NCBI RefSeq assembly: GCF_954871325.1
Contig: NC_088776.1
Location: forward strand, 44,596,569-44,660,568
DNA: 64,000 nucleotides
Reading direction: 5' to 3'
DNA from: Gordionus sp. m RMFG-2023
Taxonomy: Eukaryota; Nematomorpha; Gordioida; Chordodea; Parachordodidae
Shown here: positions 24,046 through 34,231 of the stretch, piece by piece
Layout of the letters: every line of letters begins with the position of its first letter
Position numbering within the stretch: position 1 is the first letter of the stretch
Program-made: the position numbers and the translations under genes
The notes under the pieces: generated by a model
Database searches by the model: none
The model's input: the letters and a program-made list of their open reading frames with translations, nothing else
What the model was told of the DNA's origin: nothing

Positions 24046-26616
24046 CTAAGGCCTTAAGCTTCTACACCTTACTTGCTTCAGGTGCCTTGTAAAGGTTCCT
24101 TCTTGTCCTTCAATCTTTACTTCTACTTTTTTCTTTCCTATATTTTTGCTTATTACACCCTTCCCCCATTTAATAGGCCCATCAAACAACAATACCCACA
24201 CCAAACTTCCTACTGGAAATCTTTCACTCTCTGCTTGTTCTCTCCTTATCACTTTTTCCTTTAAAAAATCTAATTCTGATCTCGTCTTTCTTCCTAAAAA
24301 TATTTCAGCTGGTGACTTTCCTTTTGCTGTTTCCGTACTGTTGTATGCTAACAATGATAACCACCATTGACCTTCTCCATATTTTGCCTTTTTCAACCAA
24401 CTCTTTACTAACGCTACCATTCGTTCAGCTTGTCCATTGCTTCTTGGGTAATAAGGTGGTGATAATAAATGTCTAATATTCCACCTATCACAAAATTTAT
24501 CAAATGCTCTACCTTTAAACGCTGGACCTCCATCTGATACTATCGTCTTCATCAAACCATATTTGCCTACAAAATCCTTTATCTTGTCTAAAGCTATTCT
24601 TGTTGATAAACCTGAAACTTGCTGACAATCTATCCATTTTGAACCTGCATCTACCATGATAAAAAATCTTTTCTTCTCATATTCTAAAAAATCTACATGT
24701 ATTCTTTCGCATGGAATGTCTGTCTTTGGCCATTTATCTTCCTTATTCTTTGCTGGAACATTAGCCCACATGTTACAGGTTTCACAGCTCCTTGCTAACT
24801 CTTCTATTTCCTTATTCATCTTAGGCCACCACATATATTCTCTTGCTTTATTTTTCATTCTTTCTATGCCTTGATGACCTGAATGTATTACATTTAAGGT
24901 TTCCTTTCTTAATTTATTCGGTATCACTAATCTATATCCTCTCAATAAACAATTGTCTTCTATATTTAATTCACTCTTAACTTTTTTAAACGCTTTATCT
25001 TCATTTTTCCATTCTATATCTCCTTTTAAACAAGCTTTAATTCTTATTAATTCTTCATCTTTTTGGGATATCTTATCTACTATATCAAATGTTATAGGTT
25101 TTTCTCTTGTATCTATTCTCACCGCTCTTATAATATTACCATTTACATTTTCTTCTTCTTCTATATATTCTAAACTATTGATTACTGGTTCTTTGTCTTC
25201 AATGTCTTTATTAAACAATCTTGATAAAATGTCCGGTAAGCAATTTTGTTTACCTTCTCTGAATTTTATTTCAAAATCGAAATTACCAACTAAAATTAGC
25301 CATTTTTGCAACCTGGGTGAAATCATAAGTTCCTTATTCTCTTTTTTAAATAAATCTACCAACGGCCTATGGTCCGTATACAATAAAAACCTTTTTCCTA
25401 TCAGATATTCCTTACATTTCGTAAGCCCGAATTTCACTGCTAGAGCCTCTCTTTCTATCGTTGAGTAATTTTTCTCAGTGCTATTAAATCGTCTCGATAA
25501 AAATAAAACAGGTTTCTCCACATTATCTATCATCTGCAACAAAACTCCTCCTATACCTTCATTAGAAGCATCTACTGCTAAAATAATATTTAATTTCTCA
25601 TTAAAACAACTTAAAATCGGCTTCTCTACCATCTTTATTTTCAACTTTTCGAAACTTTTCTCCTGTGCTTCTCCCCATTCAAACTTTTTATTTTTCTTTA
25701 ATAAATCATACAACGGTGTAGCAATTTCTGCAAAATTTTGAACAAACCGATGATAATAATTTGTTGCTCCTAAAAACGCTTGTACCTCCGCTTTATTATT
25801 CGGGGCTCTCATATTCATGATCTTATCTATATTCTTTCCAATTGGCGTAATCTCATTTCCCTTTATAACATGTCCTAAATACTTTATTTCTTTTACTCCA
25901 AAAACGCTCTTCTTCAAATTAGCTTTTAAACCATTTTCTAATATAATATCTAACACTTTAACTAATCTCGAATTGTGTTCTTCTTCTGTTCTACCAGATA
26001 TCAAAACATCATCTAAATAATACATTATTCCTTTTATTCCTTGAAATAACGCCGTCATCGTTCTTTGAAATATTGGCGCTGATATTTTCAAACCAAAAGG
26101 TAATCGGCAGAATGCAAACAAACCTCTATGAGTTGTAATCGTTAGTATCTTACTTGTCTTTTCACTCACCTTAATTTGCAAATAAGCATTCGAAAAATCA
26201 ATCTTTGAAAACAGGGTGTCTCCTCTTAAATTCGCTAGCAGTTGTTCTATTCTAGGTAGTGGATACTTTTCATTTATTACGCACTTATTAACTGTTACTC
26301 TATAGTCTATACACAATCTTAAACTGTTATCTGGTTTTCTTATGGGCACTAAAGGTGTTGCCCATTCACTATGCACTATTGGTTTTATTATTCCGTCTTT
26401 TAACCATTTATCTAATTCTTTATCTATCTCTTCTATCCAGGAAAACGGTAATCTTCTTATGCCGCAAAACTTAGGCCTATAATTTTCTTCTAATCGTATA
26501 TCTACTTCAAAATTTTTCAGAGTACCTAATTCTTCTTTAAAGACTTCATTATACCTATTCAAAATAATCTTTATTTCTTTTTCAACAATATCTTCAACAA
26601 CATTCTGGTCTACCAT
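24046..26616 (-). CDS. pol: Pol of the LTR element: RT, RNase H, integrase
   Basis: One open frame of 856 codons. Reverse transcriptase occupies about residues 50-240, with FSKIDFSNAYLQI, the LPFGL motif and YYLDDVLIS as the active site. RNase H follows at roughly 340-460 (LAVDASNEGIGGVLLQ, YTDHRPL). The integrase zinc region has HSGHQGIERMK and CETCNMW. Its catalytic core has IMVDAGSKW, VSDGGPAFKG and NGQAERMVALVKSW, the D,D-E signature. The chain has the usual Ty3/gypsy order and ends in a short basic tail. It is a retroelement protein, not a host gene. Confidence 0.93.
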   Translation of the reverse strand: MVDQNVVEDIVEKEIKIILNRYNEVFKEELGTLKNFEVDIRLEENYRPKFCGIRRLPFSWIEEIDKELDKWLKDGIIKPIVHSEWATPLVPIRKPDNSLRLCIDYRVTVNKCVINEKYPLPRIEQLLANLRGDTLFSKIDFSNAYLQIKVSEKTSKILTITTHRGLFAFCRLPFGLKISAPIFQRTMTALFQGIKGIMYYLDDVLISGRTEEEHNSRLVKVLDIILENGLKANLKKSVFGVKEIKYLGHVIKGNEITPIGKNIDKIMNMRAPNNKAEVQAFLGATNYYHRFVQNFAEIATPLYDLLKKNKKFEWGEAQEKSFEKLKIKMVEKPILSCFNEKLNIILAVDASNEGIGGVLLQMIDNVEKPVLFLSRRFNSTEKNYSTIEREALAVKFGLTKCKEYLIGKRFLLYTDHRPLVDLFKKENKELMISPRLQKWLILVGNFDFEIKFREGKQNCLPDILSRLFNKDIEDKEPVINSLEYIEEEENVNGNIIRAVRIDTREKPITFDIVDKISQKDEELIRIKACLKGDIEWKNEDKAFKKVKSELNIEDNCLLRGYRLVIPNKLRKETLNVIHSGHQGIERMKNKAREYMWWPKMNKEIEELARSCETCNMWANVPAKNKEDKWPKTDIPCERIHVDFLEYEKKRFFIMVDAGSKWIDCQQVSGLSTRIALDKIKDFVGKYGLMKTIVSDGGPAFKGRAFDKFCDRWNIRHLLSPPYYPRSNGQAERMVALVKSWLKKAKYGEGQWWLSLLAYNSTETAKGKSPAEIFLGRKTRSELDFLKEKVIRREQAESERFPVGSLVWVLLFDGPIKWGKGVISKNIGKKKVEVKIEGQEGTFTRHLKQVRCRSLRP

Positions 26617-26680
26617 ATTATTAATTTCTTGTTTAATTTCGACTGAATTTACCTCTATTGTCTTTGTATCTCTTGTTTTC

Positions 26681-27376
26681 TTATTTTTCTAAGTTACTTC
26701 TATATTTGATCAAAAATTCTGGTGTTCGATTTCTAAGTTTATCGAGAACTAATTCTTGTTTATCCTCTATAATAGGTAACTTAAATCTATCGAAATCTAT
26801 CCTTTCACTATTTTCATCATTACTTACAGGGATAGTATCGAAAAATTTCCACCAATTATAAACTGGACCTAACGTTCTTATATCATCCCATCCTAAAATC
26901 GGTTCAATCTTCAACGTCGTTATTTACAAATTTATACTTTTATTAACTCTTGGTAACCTTACCCTATAATACCCTAAAATTTTCACCATGCTACCATCCA
27001 ATTGTTTGGCTCTTATCTTTTTAGTAACAAACTCTTTCTCTGGCCAAAATCTCATAAAATCCTTTATACTTATTAAACTAATTTCTGCTCCTGTATCTAA
27101 TAAAAAACAAATTTCTGCTTCCTCCATGTTTATCTTTACTCTAGGGCATCTATTTTTCATTAAAAAATTCTCTAATTCCATCTTTAGTACGTCTACCCTA
27201 GTTGCCTTTTTAATTCTATATATTTCAAAATCTCTACTTTTTATCTTTATATCACTTCTATTAATATCGCTTGAATTATAATTATCAACGTTAAAGCACT
27301 TTTTATCATCGCAAAATTTCTCGTTCTTATTACCATAATTATTCTTACTTGCACTAGCATTATCAACATTATCCAA
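26681..27376 (-). CDS. Protease region of the LTR element
   Basis: The minus strand encodes an aspartic protease with the motif FLLDTGAEISLIS, where DTG is the half-site of a dimeric retropepsin, followed by the flap-like region KQLDGSMVKILGYY. Downstream, 26681-26914 continues as a linker towards RT. Upstream the same reading is Asn-rich and merges with the repeat block at 27400-27880. This is a part of the retrotransposon. Confidence 0.85.
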
Positions 27377-27399
27377 ATTATCATTATTAAAATTAAAAT

Positions 27400-27880
27400 C
27401 TTTATTCTTATTTTCTACTAAATTATCAACGTTACCAAAATTATTATCATTACCAAATTTATCATTATAATTAATATATTTATTCTTACCTGAATTAAAA
27501 CTATTAACATTAGAAAAATTATTATCATTACAAAATTTATCCTTAAAATTAAAATATTTATTCTTAACTGAATTAAAATTATCAACCTTAGAAAAATTAT
27601 TATCATTACAAAATTTATCATTAAAATTAAAATATTTATTCTTACCTGAATTAAAATTATCATCCTTAGAAAAATTATTATCATTACAAAATTTATCATT
27701 AAAATTAAAATATTTATTCTTACCTGAATTAAAATTATCATCCTTAGAAAAATTATTATCATTACAAAATTTATCATTAAAATTAAAATTAAAATATTTA
27801 TTCTTACCTGAATTAAAACTATTAACATTAGAAAAATTATTATCATTACAAAATTTATCATTAAAATTAAAATATTTCTC
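27400..27880 (-). repeat. 78-bp coding minisatellite between Gag and protease
   Basis: A 78-bp unit (for example starting at 27641 and again at 27719) repeats about five to six times. In the sense frame it encodes 26-residue Asn-rich repeats of the type NKYFNFNDKFCNDNNFS. The array links the zinc-knuckle part to the protease. The long frame in the other register (MINFVMIII...) is a by-product of the repeat and is not a gene. Confidence 0.75.
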
Positions 27881-27886
27881 TCTTAG

Positions 27887-28318
27887 TCATTTATTGCAAT
27901 TTTCTTGTGTGTGTCCTTCTTGGGCACAATTATTGCACCTTACAATTGAATTGTTTACTCTGCAACTTATAGCCACATGGCCATTCTTGCCACACCTCGC
28001 GCATCTTAGATTCTTCGTTATCTCACACTGGCGCGACATGTGGCCCGGCTGACCACAACTATAGCAAATTATCTGTCTGTAATTATCCGTTCGTATGAAG
28101 TTGTTTATATTTCTTTTCTTATCTTCCTCTCTTAATATATTCTTAATATTTTCTAACTCTTTAATCTCTATCTTAACGTAAGTCGTATTTCTTCCTATAA
28201 TTAAACCTAACGTGAAACTTAAAATTAGCACCAAAAATATAATTATACTTATATTTTCAAGTATTAAACTTAATAAATTTATTTGCGTAATATACATTAA
28301 AGTGTACTCAATAACCAC
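27887..28318 (-). CDS. gag: Gag nucleocapsid-like frame with three zinc knuckles
   Basis: 143 codons. The C-terminal half carries three CCHC knuckles: CYSCGQPGHMSRQC, CARCGKNGHVAISC and CNNCAQEGHTQENC, all of the C-x2-C-x4-H-x4-C nucleic-acid-binding kind. The N-terminal third has a strongly hydrophobic stretch (IIIFLVLILSFTLGLIIG) that looks like a membrane segment, which is unusual for a Gag. It is the first coding part after the primer-binding site. Confidence 0.8.
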   Translation of the reverse strand: MVIEYTLMYITQINLLSLILENISIIIFLVLILSFTLGLIIGRNTTYVKIEIKELENIKNILREEDKKRNINNFIRTDNYRQIICYSCGQPGHMSRQCEITKNLRCARCGKNGHVAISCRVNNSIVRCNNCAQEGHTQENCNK

Positions 28319-28461
28319 TTGATTAAAATAATTTTAAATAATTTAAAAAAATTGTATAAATATAAAATTACTACTATAATAAATAAAAGTAATAATAATT
28401 TACATAACATAAAATAGATTTGTTTTTACCTTTGAATTCCTACGTGAATATCTAACAGGCC

Positions 28462-28479
28462 CTGATTTACTTCGGTCCA
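28462..28479 (-). other. Primer-binding site of the LTR element
   Basis: Three bases inside the 5' LTR the minus strand reads TGGACCGAAGTAAATCAG. TGG pairs with the tRNA 3' CCA. I cannot identify which tRNA supplies the rest. Confidence 0.65.
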
Positions 28480-28482
28480 AAT

Positions 28483-29047
28483 TGTTATAAATCCGAACTT
28501 ACCTCAGGGTGTTTACTCAGTAGTGGGAGAGCAATTAAGAATTCAAAGTTTGTTAAATCTTTCTTTATTAAAATAAAAGATTAATTCTAATAATAATGAT
28601 GTTTAATTACTTACCCTTGAGTACCTTAATTATATATAATAATAATTCTAATTTATCAAATTGTATATTTACCTTTTCTTTATTAACTCTTTCCTTTTTT
28701 ATTAATTTTATCTTCAAAATGTCATCCAATTTAAAAAATAATAAAATAATTTTCGAAGAATCCAAATTATCAAAAAACTTCCAAGAATTAAAAATATATA
28801 TATATATATATATAATTAAACAATTTTCGAAGAATCAACTATATAAACATTAAAATCTCATTATTCAAATATGTAAATCTTAAATCTAGTACAAATATTA
28901 CCAATTTTCGAAGAATAAACATATAAATATTAAACTATTATTATTCAAATATAAAAATCTTAAATTTCGTACAATGTTAAATATACATAATAACAAAATT
29001 ATAAAAATGTTAAATTTCGTACCATCTTAAATTTACATAATACTACA
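28483..29047 (-). repeat. 5' LTR (right copy)
   Basis: 565 bp, matching 22917-23479 apart from about three differences, including the length of an (AT)n run. The element is transcribed leftwards from here. Confidence 0.93.
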
Positions 29048-29052
29048 AAAAT

Positions 29053-29285
29053 AAGTATTAAAAACATGTTTAAATAAAAATTTAGTGAAGATGTACCAAT
29101 GAAAAGTGACATTTGTCATAATCGTTAATTTTAAAGTTTTTTGAATTTTTTTGAAGAAAATATGTTAAAATAAGTATTGATAACATGTGTAAATAAAAAT
29201 TTAGTGAATATGTACTCTAGATAAGCGACAATTGTCATAATCGTTATTTTTAAAGTTTTTTGATTTTTTTTGACGAAAATAGTTA
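29053..29285 (+). repeat. 119-bp array of foldback 1, continuation beyond LTR element
   Basis: Two further monomers with GTGACATTTGTCATAATCG and GCGACAATTGTCATAATCG, in the same orientation as 22140-22911. They lead into the non-repeated centre. Confidence 0.85.
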
Positions 29286-29564
29286 ACTTGCATCGATATT
29301 GATTTTAAAATAGAAAAAAAAGTTTACCCAAATTTTAAACAAGATTGTCTGATGAAAAATGGTAAAAAAAAATAATAATTTCTAACTTAGGATTAGATAT
29401 TATGATATAAATTTTGCATATTAATTTCTGACCCGATGAACAAATGTAATAAAATGCCAATTTGCTCCTGTTTTTGGGGAAGAATCTATTATTACCATAT
29501 GTGTTTCTATGGCATATACTCAGGCAATTTTAATTTTACAATCTATATTTTTACCCATTTACAT

Positions 29565-30890
29565 CAAAGAAATTTTAAAAATAACGATTATGACAATTGT
29601 CACTTTTCTATAGTACATCTTCACTAAATTTTTATTTAAACATGTTATTATTTCGTCAACAAAAATCAAAAAATTTAAAAAATAATGATTATGACAATTG
29701 TCGCTTATCTAGAGTACATCTTCACTAAATTTATATTTACACATGTTATTAATACTTATTTTAACATATTTTCGTCAAAAAAATTCAAAAAACTTTAAAA
29801 ATAACGATTATGACAATTGTCACTTTTCATTGTCTTCACTAAATTTATATTTACACATGTTATTAATACTTATTTTAACATATTTTCGTCAAAAAATTCA
29901 AAAAACTTTAAAAATAACCATTATGACAATGTCAATTTTATATGGTACATCTTCACTAAATTTTATTTAAACATGTTATCAATACTTATTTTAACATATT
30001 TTCTTCAAAAAAATTCAAAAAACTTATAAAATAACGATTATGACAATTGTCATTTTTCTATGGTACATCTTCACTAAATTTATATTTACACATGTTATTA
30101 ATACTTATTTTAACAAATTTTCTTCAAAAAAATTCCAAAAACTCATAAAATAACGATTATGATAATTGTCACTTTTCTATGGTACATCTTCACTAAATTT
30201 TTATTTAAACATGTTTTTACTACTTATTTTAACATATTTTTTTCAAAAAATTCAAAATACTTATAAAATAACGATTATGACAAATGTCACTTTTCGTTGG
30301 TACATCTTCACTAAATTTATATTTACACATGTTATTAATACTTATTTTAACCTATTTTCTTCAAAAAAATTCAAAAAACGTATAAAATAACGATTATAAC
30401 AATTGTCACTTTTCTATGGTACATCTTCACTAAATTTTTATTTAAACATGTTTTTAATACTTATTTTAACAAATTTTCTTCAAAAAAATTCAAAAAACGT
30501 ATAAAATAACGATTATGACAATTGTCACTTTTCTATGGTACATCTTCACTAAATTTTTATTTAAACATGTTTTTAATACTTATTTTAACATATTTTCTTC
30601 AAAAAAATACAAAAAACTTTAAAAATAACTATTATGACAATTGTCAATTTTCTATGGTACACCTTCACTAAATTTTTATTTAAACATGTTATTAATACTT
30701 ATTTTAACATATTGTCGTCAAAAAAAATCAAAAAACTTTAAAAATAGCGATTATGACAATTGTCACTTTTCTTTAATACATCTTCACTAAATTTATATTT
30801 ACACATGTTATTAATACTTATTTTAACCTATTTTCTTCAAAAAAATTCAAAAAACTTATAAAATAACGATTATGACAATTGTCACATTAA
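29565..30890 (-). repeat. 119-bp tandem array, right arm of foldback 1 (inverted)
   Basis: About 12 monomers in reverse orientation (CGATTATGACAATTGTCAC...ATGGTACATCTTCACTAAAT). The 12-bp palindrome TGACAATTGTCA is retained in most copies although flanking bases vary. Several short open frames cross it; none is a gene. Confidence 0.9.
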
Positions 30891-31344
30891 AATATTATCC
30901 TTAAAAAGATCATATAAAATCATCAAAAAAGTTTCATAAAATCCACCTCATTTAATAAAAAATAGATAATTTTAAAAAAATGATAAAAAAATTATAAAAG
31001 ATTTCACCTAAAAGATTGTTTATTTATCTAATAAAATTTACAATATAATTCCTCAATAAAAGATGTATTTATAAAGAAGATTGTGAAAATCACTAATAAA
31101 TTATATTAAAAAGAATATTACAATTTTACAATATAGCAGCATATTATTTTTTTTATTAAAATGACATCAAATAAATAAATTTATTTTCATTTCAAAATAT
31201 AATAATATAAATAAAAAATATTAAATCATATCATGTTTATTTGTTGATAATAATAAAATATTTACATTAAATATAAATAAAATAAATTATTTTACTAAAA
31301 TAAATAAATAATAATTAATACTAAGCATCGATGCAGAATTTTGA

Positions 31345-31570
31345 CTAATTTAATTTTAGCTATATAGGCTTAGCCGATTTTTAGGCTTAACCTAATTAGG
31401 CTTAGCCGATTTTTAGTTTTAGCCGATTTTTAGGCTTACCTAATTAGGCTTAGCCGATTTTTAGGCTTAGCCGATTTTTAGGCTTAGCCGATTTTTAGGC
31501 TTAGCCTAATTAGGCTTAGCCGATTTTTAGGCTTAGCCTTATTAGGCTTAGGCGTAGTTTTTAGCCGATT
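31345..31570. repeat. Subterminal repeats of foldback 1, right
   Basis: Inverted counterpart of 21480-21675: TTAGGCTTAGCCGATTTT units with CTAATTAGG between them, ending in the terminal repeat. Confidence 0.8.
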
Positions 31571-31739
31571 ACGCAACACTAATTGAAACCCCCTGATTGA
31601 ACATCCTATGTGTTGCAGATGTTTAATTAAAGAGTAAAGAAAATGTTTTTATTATCAAGAAATGTCAATCAGATCTTCTGTGTCATCGATTATTACATCG
31701 ATTCAAAATAAAGCAATAAAATGGCTGCTAATTTAAATT

Positions 31740-32520
31740 AAACATTTTCATATAGCTCTCGGATAGTATCTGAGTATAAAATGCTCTCTAAAAAAATCGA
31801 ATAGGACGAGCGAAAAGAATATATAGTGACAAATGCCAAGATGAACGTCCTCAAGAATCGATTGACCTTTATAGGTTCGAACTATTTCGTCCTATAATTG
31901 ATCAAATTATAAGCAGCTTGTCAGAACTACTTTTTGCGAATTGAGAGCTTATCTTGAATGTGCAATATTTGCATCCGACATTTTGATGAAATAAAAAGTA
32001 AAACTATTTCTGAAAAGACATTGGAAAAACTGGCACAATTGCATATTGAGTGTTAAATTTCATAACAAATTATGTTCATTCCAGTATATTCAAAGATTTG
32101 GTAGCAGAATTAAATGAAACGGACGATGATATCGCATGCACAAGTGAGAAGTCAAATGAAGAAGGTGGAATATTACAATATCAATAAATCAGAATGTGAT
32201 AATAAATGTAACAAGTGTTTAATATGCGTGTATGAAATTCTTAAAAGATACAATATACATACATGTGACACTAATTTATTTTTGGCATATGAATACATTT
32301 TAACTTTATCATTTACGCAGGTTAATTGCGAGAAAGCATTTAGTAAATTAAAAATTATAAAAATATGCTGAGAGCTAATATTGATCAAAAAAAATTAGAA
32401 GCAGCGTTTTTAATGATGTCAGTTAAACGAGAACTATTAGCATAGATTGAACTAGAAGATATTCCTGCATATTTGCGCAAAGGTTCAAAGTTAATGAGAG
32501 ATTTATTAACGTAAAAATTA
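31740..32520 (+). pseudogene. hAT transposase remnant
   Basis: Near 31840-31930 one frame reads DLYRFELFRPIIDQIISSLS, the segment preceding the dimerisation domain. 32114-32371 and, after a frame change at about 32360, the following codons give LSFTQVNCEKAFSKLKIIK, NMLRANIDQKKLEAAFLMM and SVKRELLA, a hAT C-terminal dimerisation domain. It abuts foldback 1 on its right but lies outside that element's target duplication, so it is an independent older copy. Confidence 0.7.
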
Positions 32521-33328
32521 TATATTTTCTTAATTCTTTTATTAGAATCTTATTAATATTATTTACAATATGATCGGTGCTTGATTTTATAAAAGTGCAG
32601 CAATTTTATTCTCTGTAATATTGTATAACTGCAATAATTTTATATTTATAATTAATTGATTTAATCAATTGAGTATGCATTTTTTTATATTTAACATGTG
32701 ATGTATGATTTAATTTTATAGTGCAATATCGTTGTAAATCTAATATAAAATATATATTTTCAATGAATATTATTTTTTATAGGTAATGAATATGATTTTA
32801 GATGTGCATTTTTTTAAAATAAATATATGATTATCGTATAATACTATTCTTTTTTTTACTAAAAATGAAAAACATTTGAACTTATTTTCAAAAAATAAGA
32901 TGTAATATAATCATGTACCGGTATAAAAAAATGCCCACGAGGCCGTAGCGTCACCAGTCCGTCCCTGAAGATAATAATATTCAAAATAATATTTCAACAA
33001 CTTTTCCAAACTACTTTGCCTTTCACTAAAATAGGCTCCTCTTCGTAAAATACGCGATTACTTGTTAGTGAAGATTTTTAAGAAATATTAAAATCTTTTG
33101 CTGAGGTAGGTGGGAGGGTATTAAATCTAGGGTGATGAATAATATAGTTAGTATTGGGGTCTACAATTGTAATTTCCTGTTTCCAAAACGAGATTGATTT
33201 ATTGGTGCGATCTCGGAAAGAGGTATGGTGGCAAACCCTGGCTCTCCTACAAAAAAAATCAGGCCTTTGAGTAAAGAATATTTGGCAATCTGCCCGTACT
33301 TTAATTTTCCTCTGACCTGGGTTATCAG

Positions 33329-33546
33329 TAGTGTTGTTAAATATTTCGATTTTATCTATTTTAAAAAACAGCCTGATTAAGACTTTAGCCAAAGTAGGCA
33401 AACCTGGAGATTTCTCTCATAGGTGGCAGAAAGATTTGAATTTTTATTTGCCAAATCTTGAGGCTTGCATCATATTATTTTAGCTAAAGTTTTAAACTGT
33501 TCGTTTTCAAAAAAATCGATTCAAATCGGGCCGTTTAACAACACTA
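33329..33546 (+). mobile_element. MITE family copy, full length
   Basis: 218 bp with inverted ends TAGTGTTGTTAAA and TTTAACAACACTA and the family core (GATTAAGACTTTAGCCAAAG...TTTGCCAAATCTTGAGGCTT). The 8-bp flanks differ (GTTATCAG and GCTGCTAG), so the target duplication has eroded or was never perfect. Confidence 0.75.
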
Positions 33547-33786
33547 GCTGCTAGTAAAATCTAGTTTTGTAGATTTAAAAAAAATATTTCTGATACTTTG
33601 TTCCCAACCCTCCTCCTTCCCACACTTCCTTTTCCTGGCCTATGGGCTGGTTGCAAAGTAAACAAATTTCTGACATAAAAAATCTAGTTATGGATTTATA
33701 TTTCAAATATTTCTAAAATTTTGACTTTTAAAAATATCGTGATAACCTACTAGTTAATGTGCTAAATTTGGCGATGTTTCTTCATA

Positions 33787-33991
33787 TAAGTGTTGTTATT
33801 GGATCGATTTTTAAAAAGACCTTATTAAGATTTTCGCCAAATGCAGTCTCTAGATTTGGCAAATAGAGGTCTTATTCTTTTCTGCCATATTATAGAAAAA
33901 AATATTCAGGCTTACACAGTATTATTTAGGCTAAAATCTTGATCGGGCCGTTTTAAAAAATCGACCTAAATAGTGGGATTTAATAATACTA
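33787..33991 (-). mobile_element. MITE family copy, inverted
   Basis: About 205 bp, ends TAAGTGTTGTTATTGG and TTTAATAATACTA, with the same core as 33329-33546, only 240 bp away from it. It lies just upstream of MFAP1. Confidence 0.7.
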
Positions 33992-34231
33992 CTTCTGACC
34001 AATGATAAGAATGCCAATAGAAAAATTTTCTTATATTCCTTAAATTTACTTAATATAAAAAGTAATCCTAAGTTAATAAATTTTTATTCCAAATTCTATT
34101 TTATATATTATATAGGTAGTTCACAACAAAATGCAAAGTATTGAAAGTATTAATCAAATTTTGTTTTTTCATGACGCACATGTACGAACATTTTATTGCA
34201 GCTATCACATTCTGTTAGAAAAAATATCTTG

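Larger units (their letters stand above)
22912..29052 (-). mobile_element. Ty3/gypsy-like LTR retrotransposon, young, nested
   Basis: LTRs at 22917-23479 and 28483-29047 begin TG and end CA and differ at only about three places, so insertion is recent. The target duplication AAAAT (22912-22916, 29048-29052) interrupts a 119-bp monomer of foldback 1, so the insertion is younger than the array. On the minus strand the order is 5' LTR, primer-binding site, Gag with zinc knuckles, Asn-rich repeats, protease, RT, RNase H, integrase, a small extra frame, polypurine tract, 3' LTR. The protease-RT-RH-integrase order places it with Ty3/gypsy. The element looks nearly whole. Its coding parts lie in more than one frame, which may partly reflect family-typical frameshifting, with at most a few breaks. 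Confidence 0.93.
21446..31589. mobile_element. hAT-type foldback element 1, with LTR element nested
   Basis: The element is 21454-31581, flanked by perfect 8-bp duplications ATTGAAAC (21446-21453 and 31582-31589). Termini are TAGTGTTGCGTAATCGGC and its exact inverse. Order from the left: terminal repeat; subterminal array (21480-21675); about 500 bp of unique AT-rich sequence; 119-bp tandem array; a 280-bp centre (about 29286-29560); then all of these in mirror order. The two halves form an imperfect palindrome of about 4 kb once the nested LTR element and its 5-bp duplication are removed. No transposase is encoded, so it is non-autonomous. The 8-bp TSD and TAGTGTTG ends indicate hAT mobilisation. 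Confidence 0.88.

Noticed and set aside
24953-25468. 171-codon plus-strand frame
   Set aside because: It is antisense to the RT/RNase H region of pol and has no motif of its own. Other plus-strand frames between 24.0 and 27.3 kb are rejected for the same reason.
27418-27861. 147-codon minus-strand frame rich in Ile, Leu and Val
   Set aside because: It is an out-of-register reading of the 78-bp coding minisatellite; the Asn-rich register continues into the protease.
29436-30390. Several frames of 60-75 codons
   Set aside because: They cross the inverted 119-bp array and recur with its period.
22140-30890. Regular repeats resembling a CRISPR array
   Set aside because: The whole 119-bp unit repeats, with no unique spacers, in a eukaryotic transposon; there are no cas genes.
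31345-31570. TTAGGC repeats resembling nematode telomere DNA
   Set aside because: The units are part of TTAGGCTTAGCCGATTTT, are irregular and occur inverted at the other end (21480-21675), so they are subterminal transposon repeats.
33321-33554. GTTATCAG and GCTGCTAG as an 8-bp duplication around the MITE
   Set aside because: Only four of eight positions agree, so I do not claim a target duplication.
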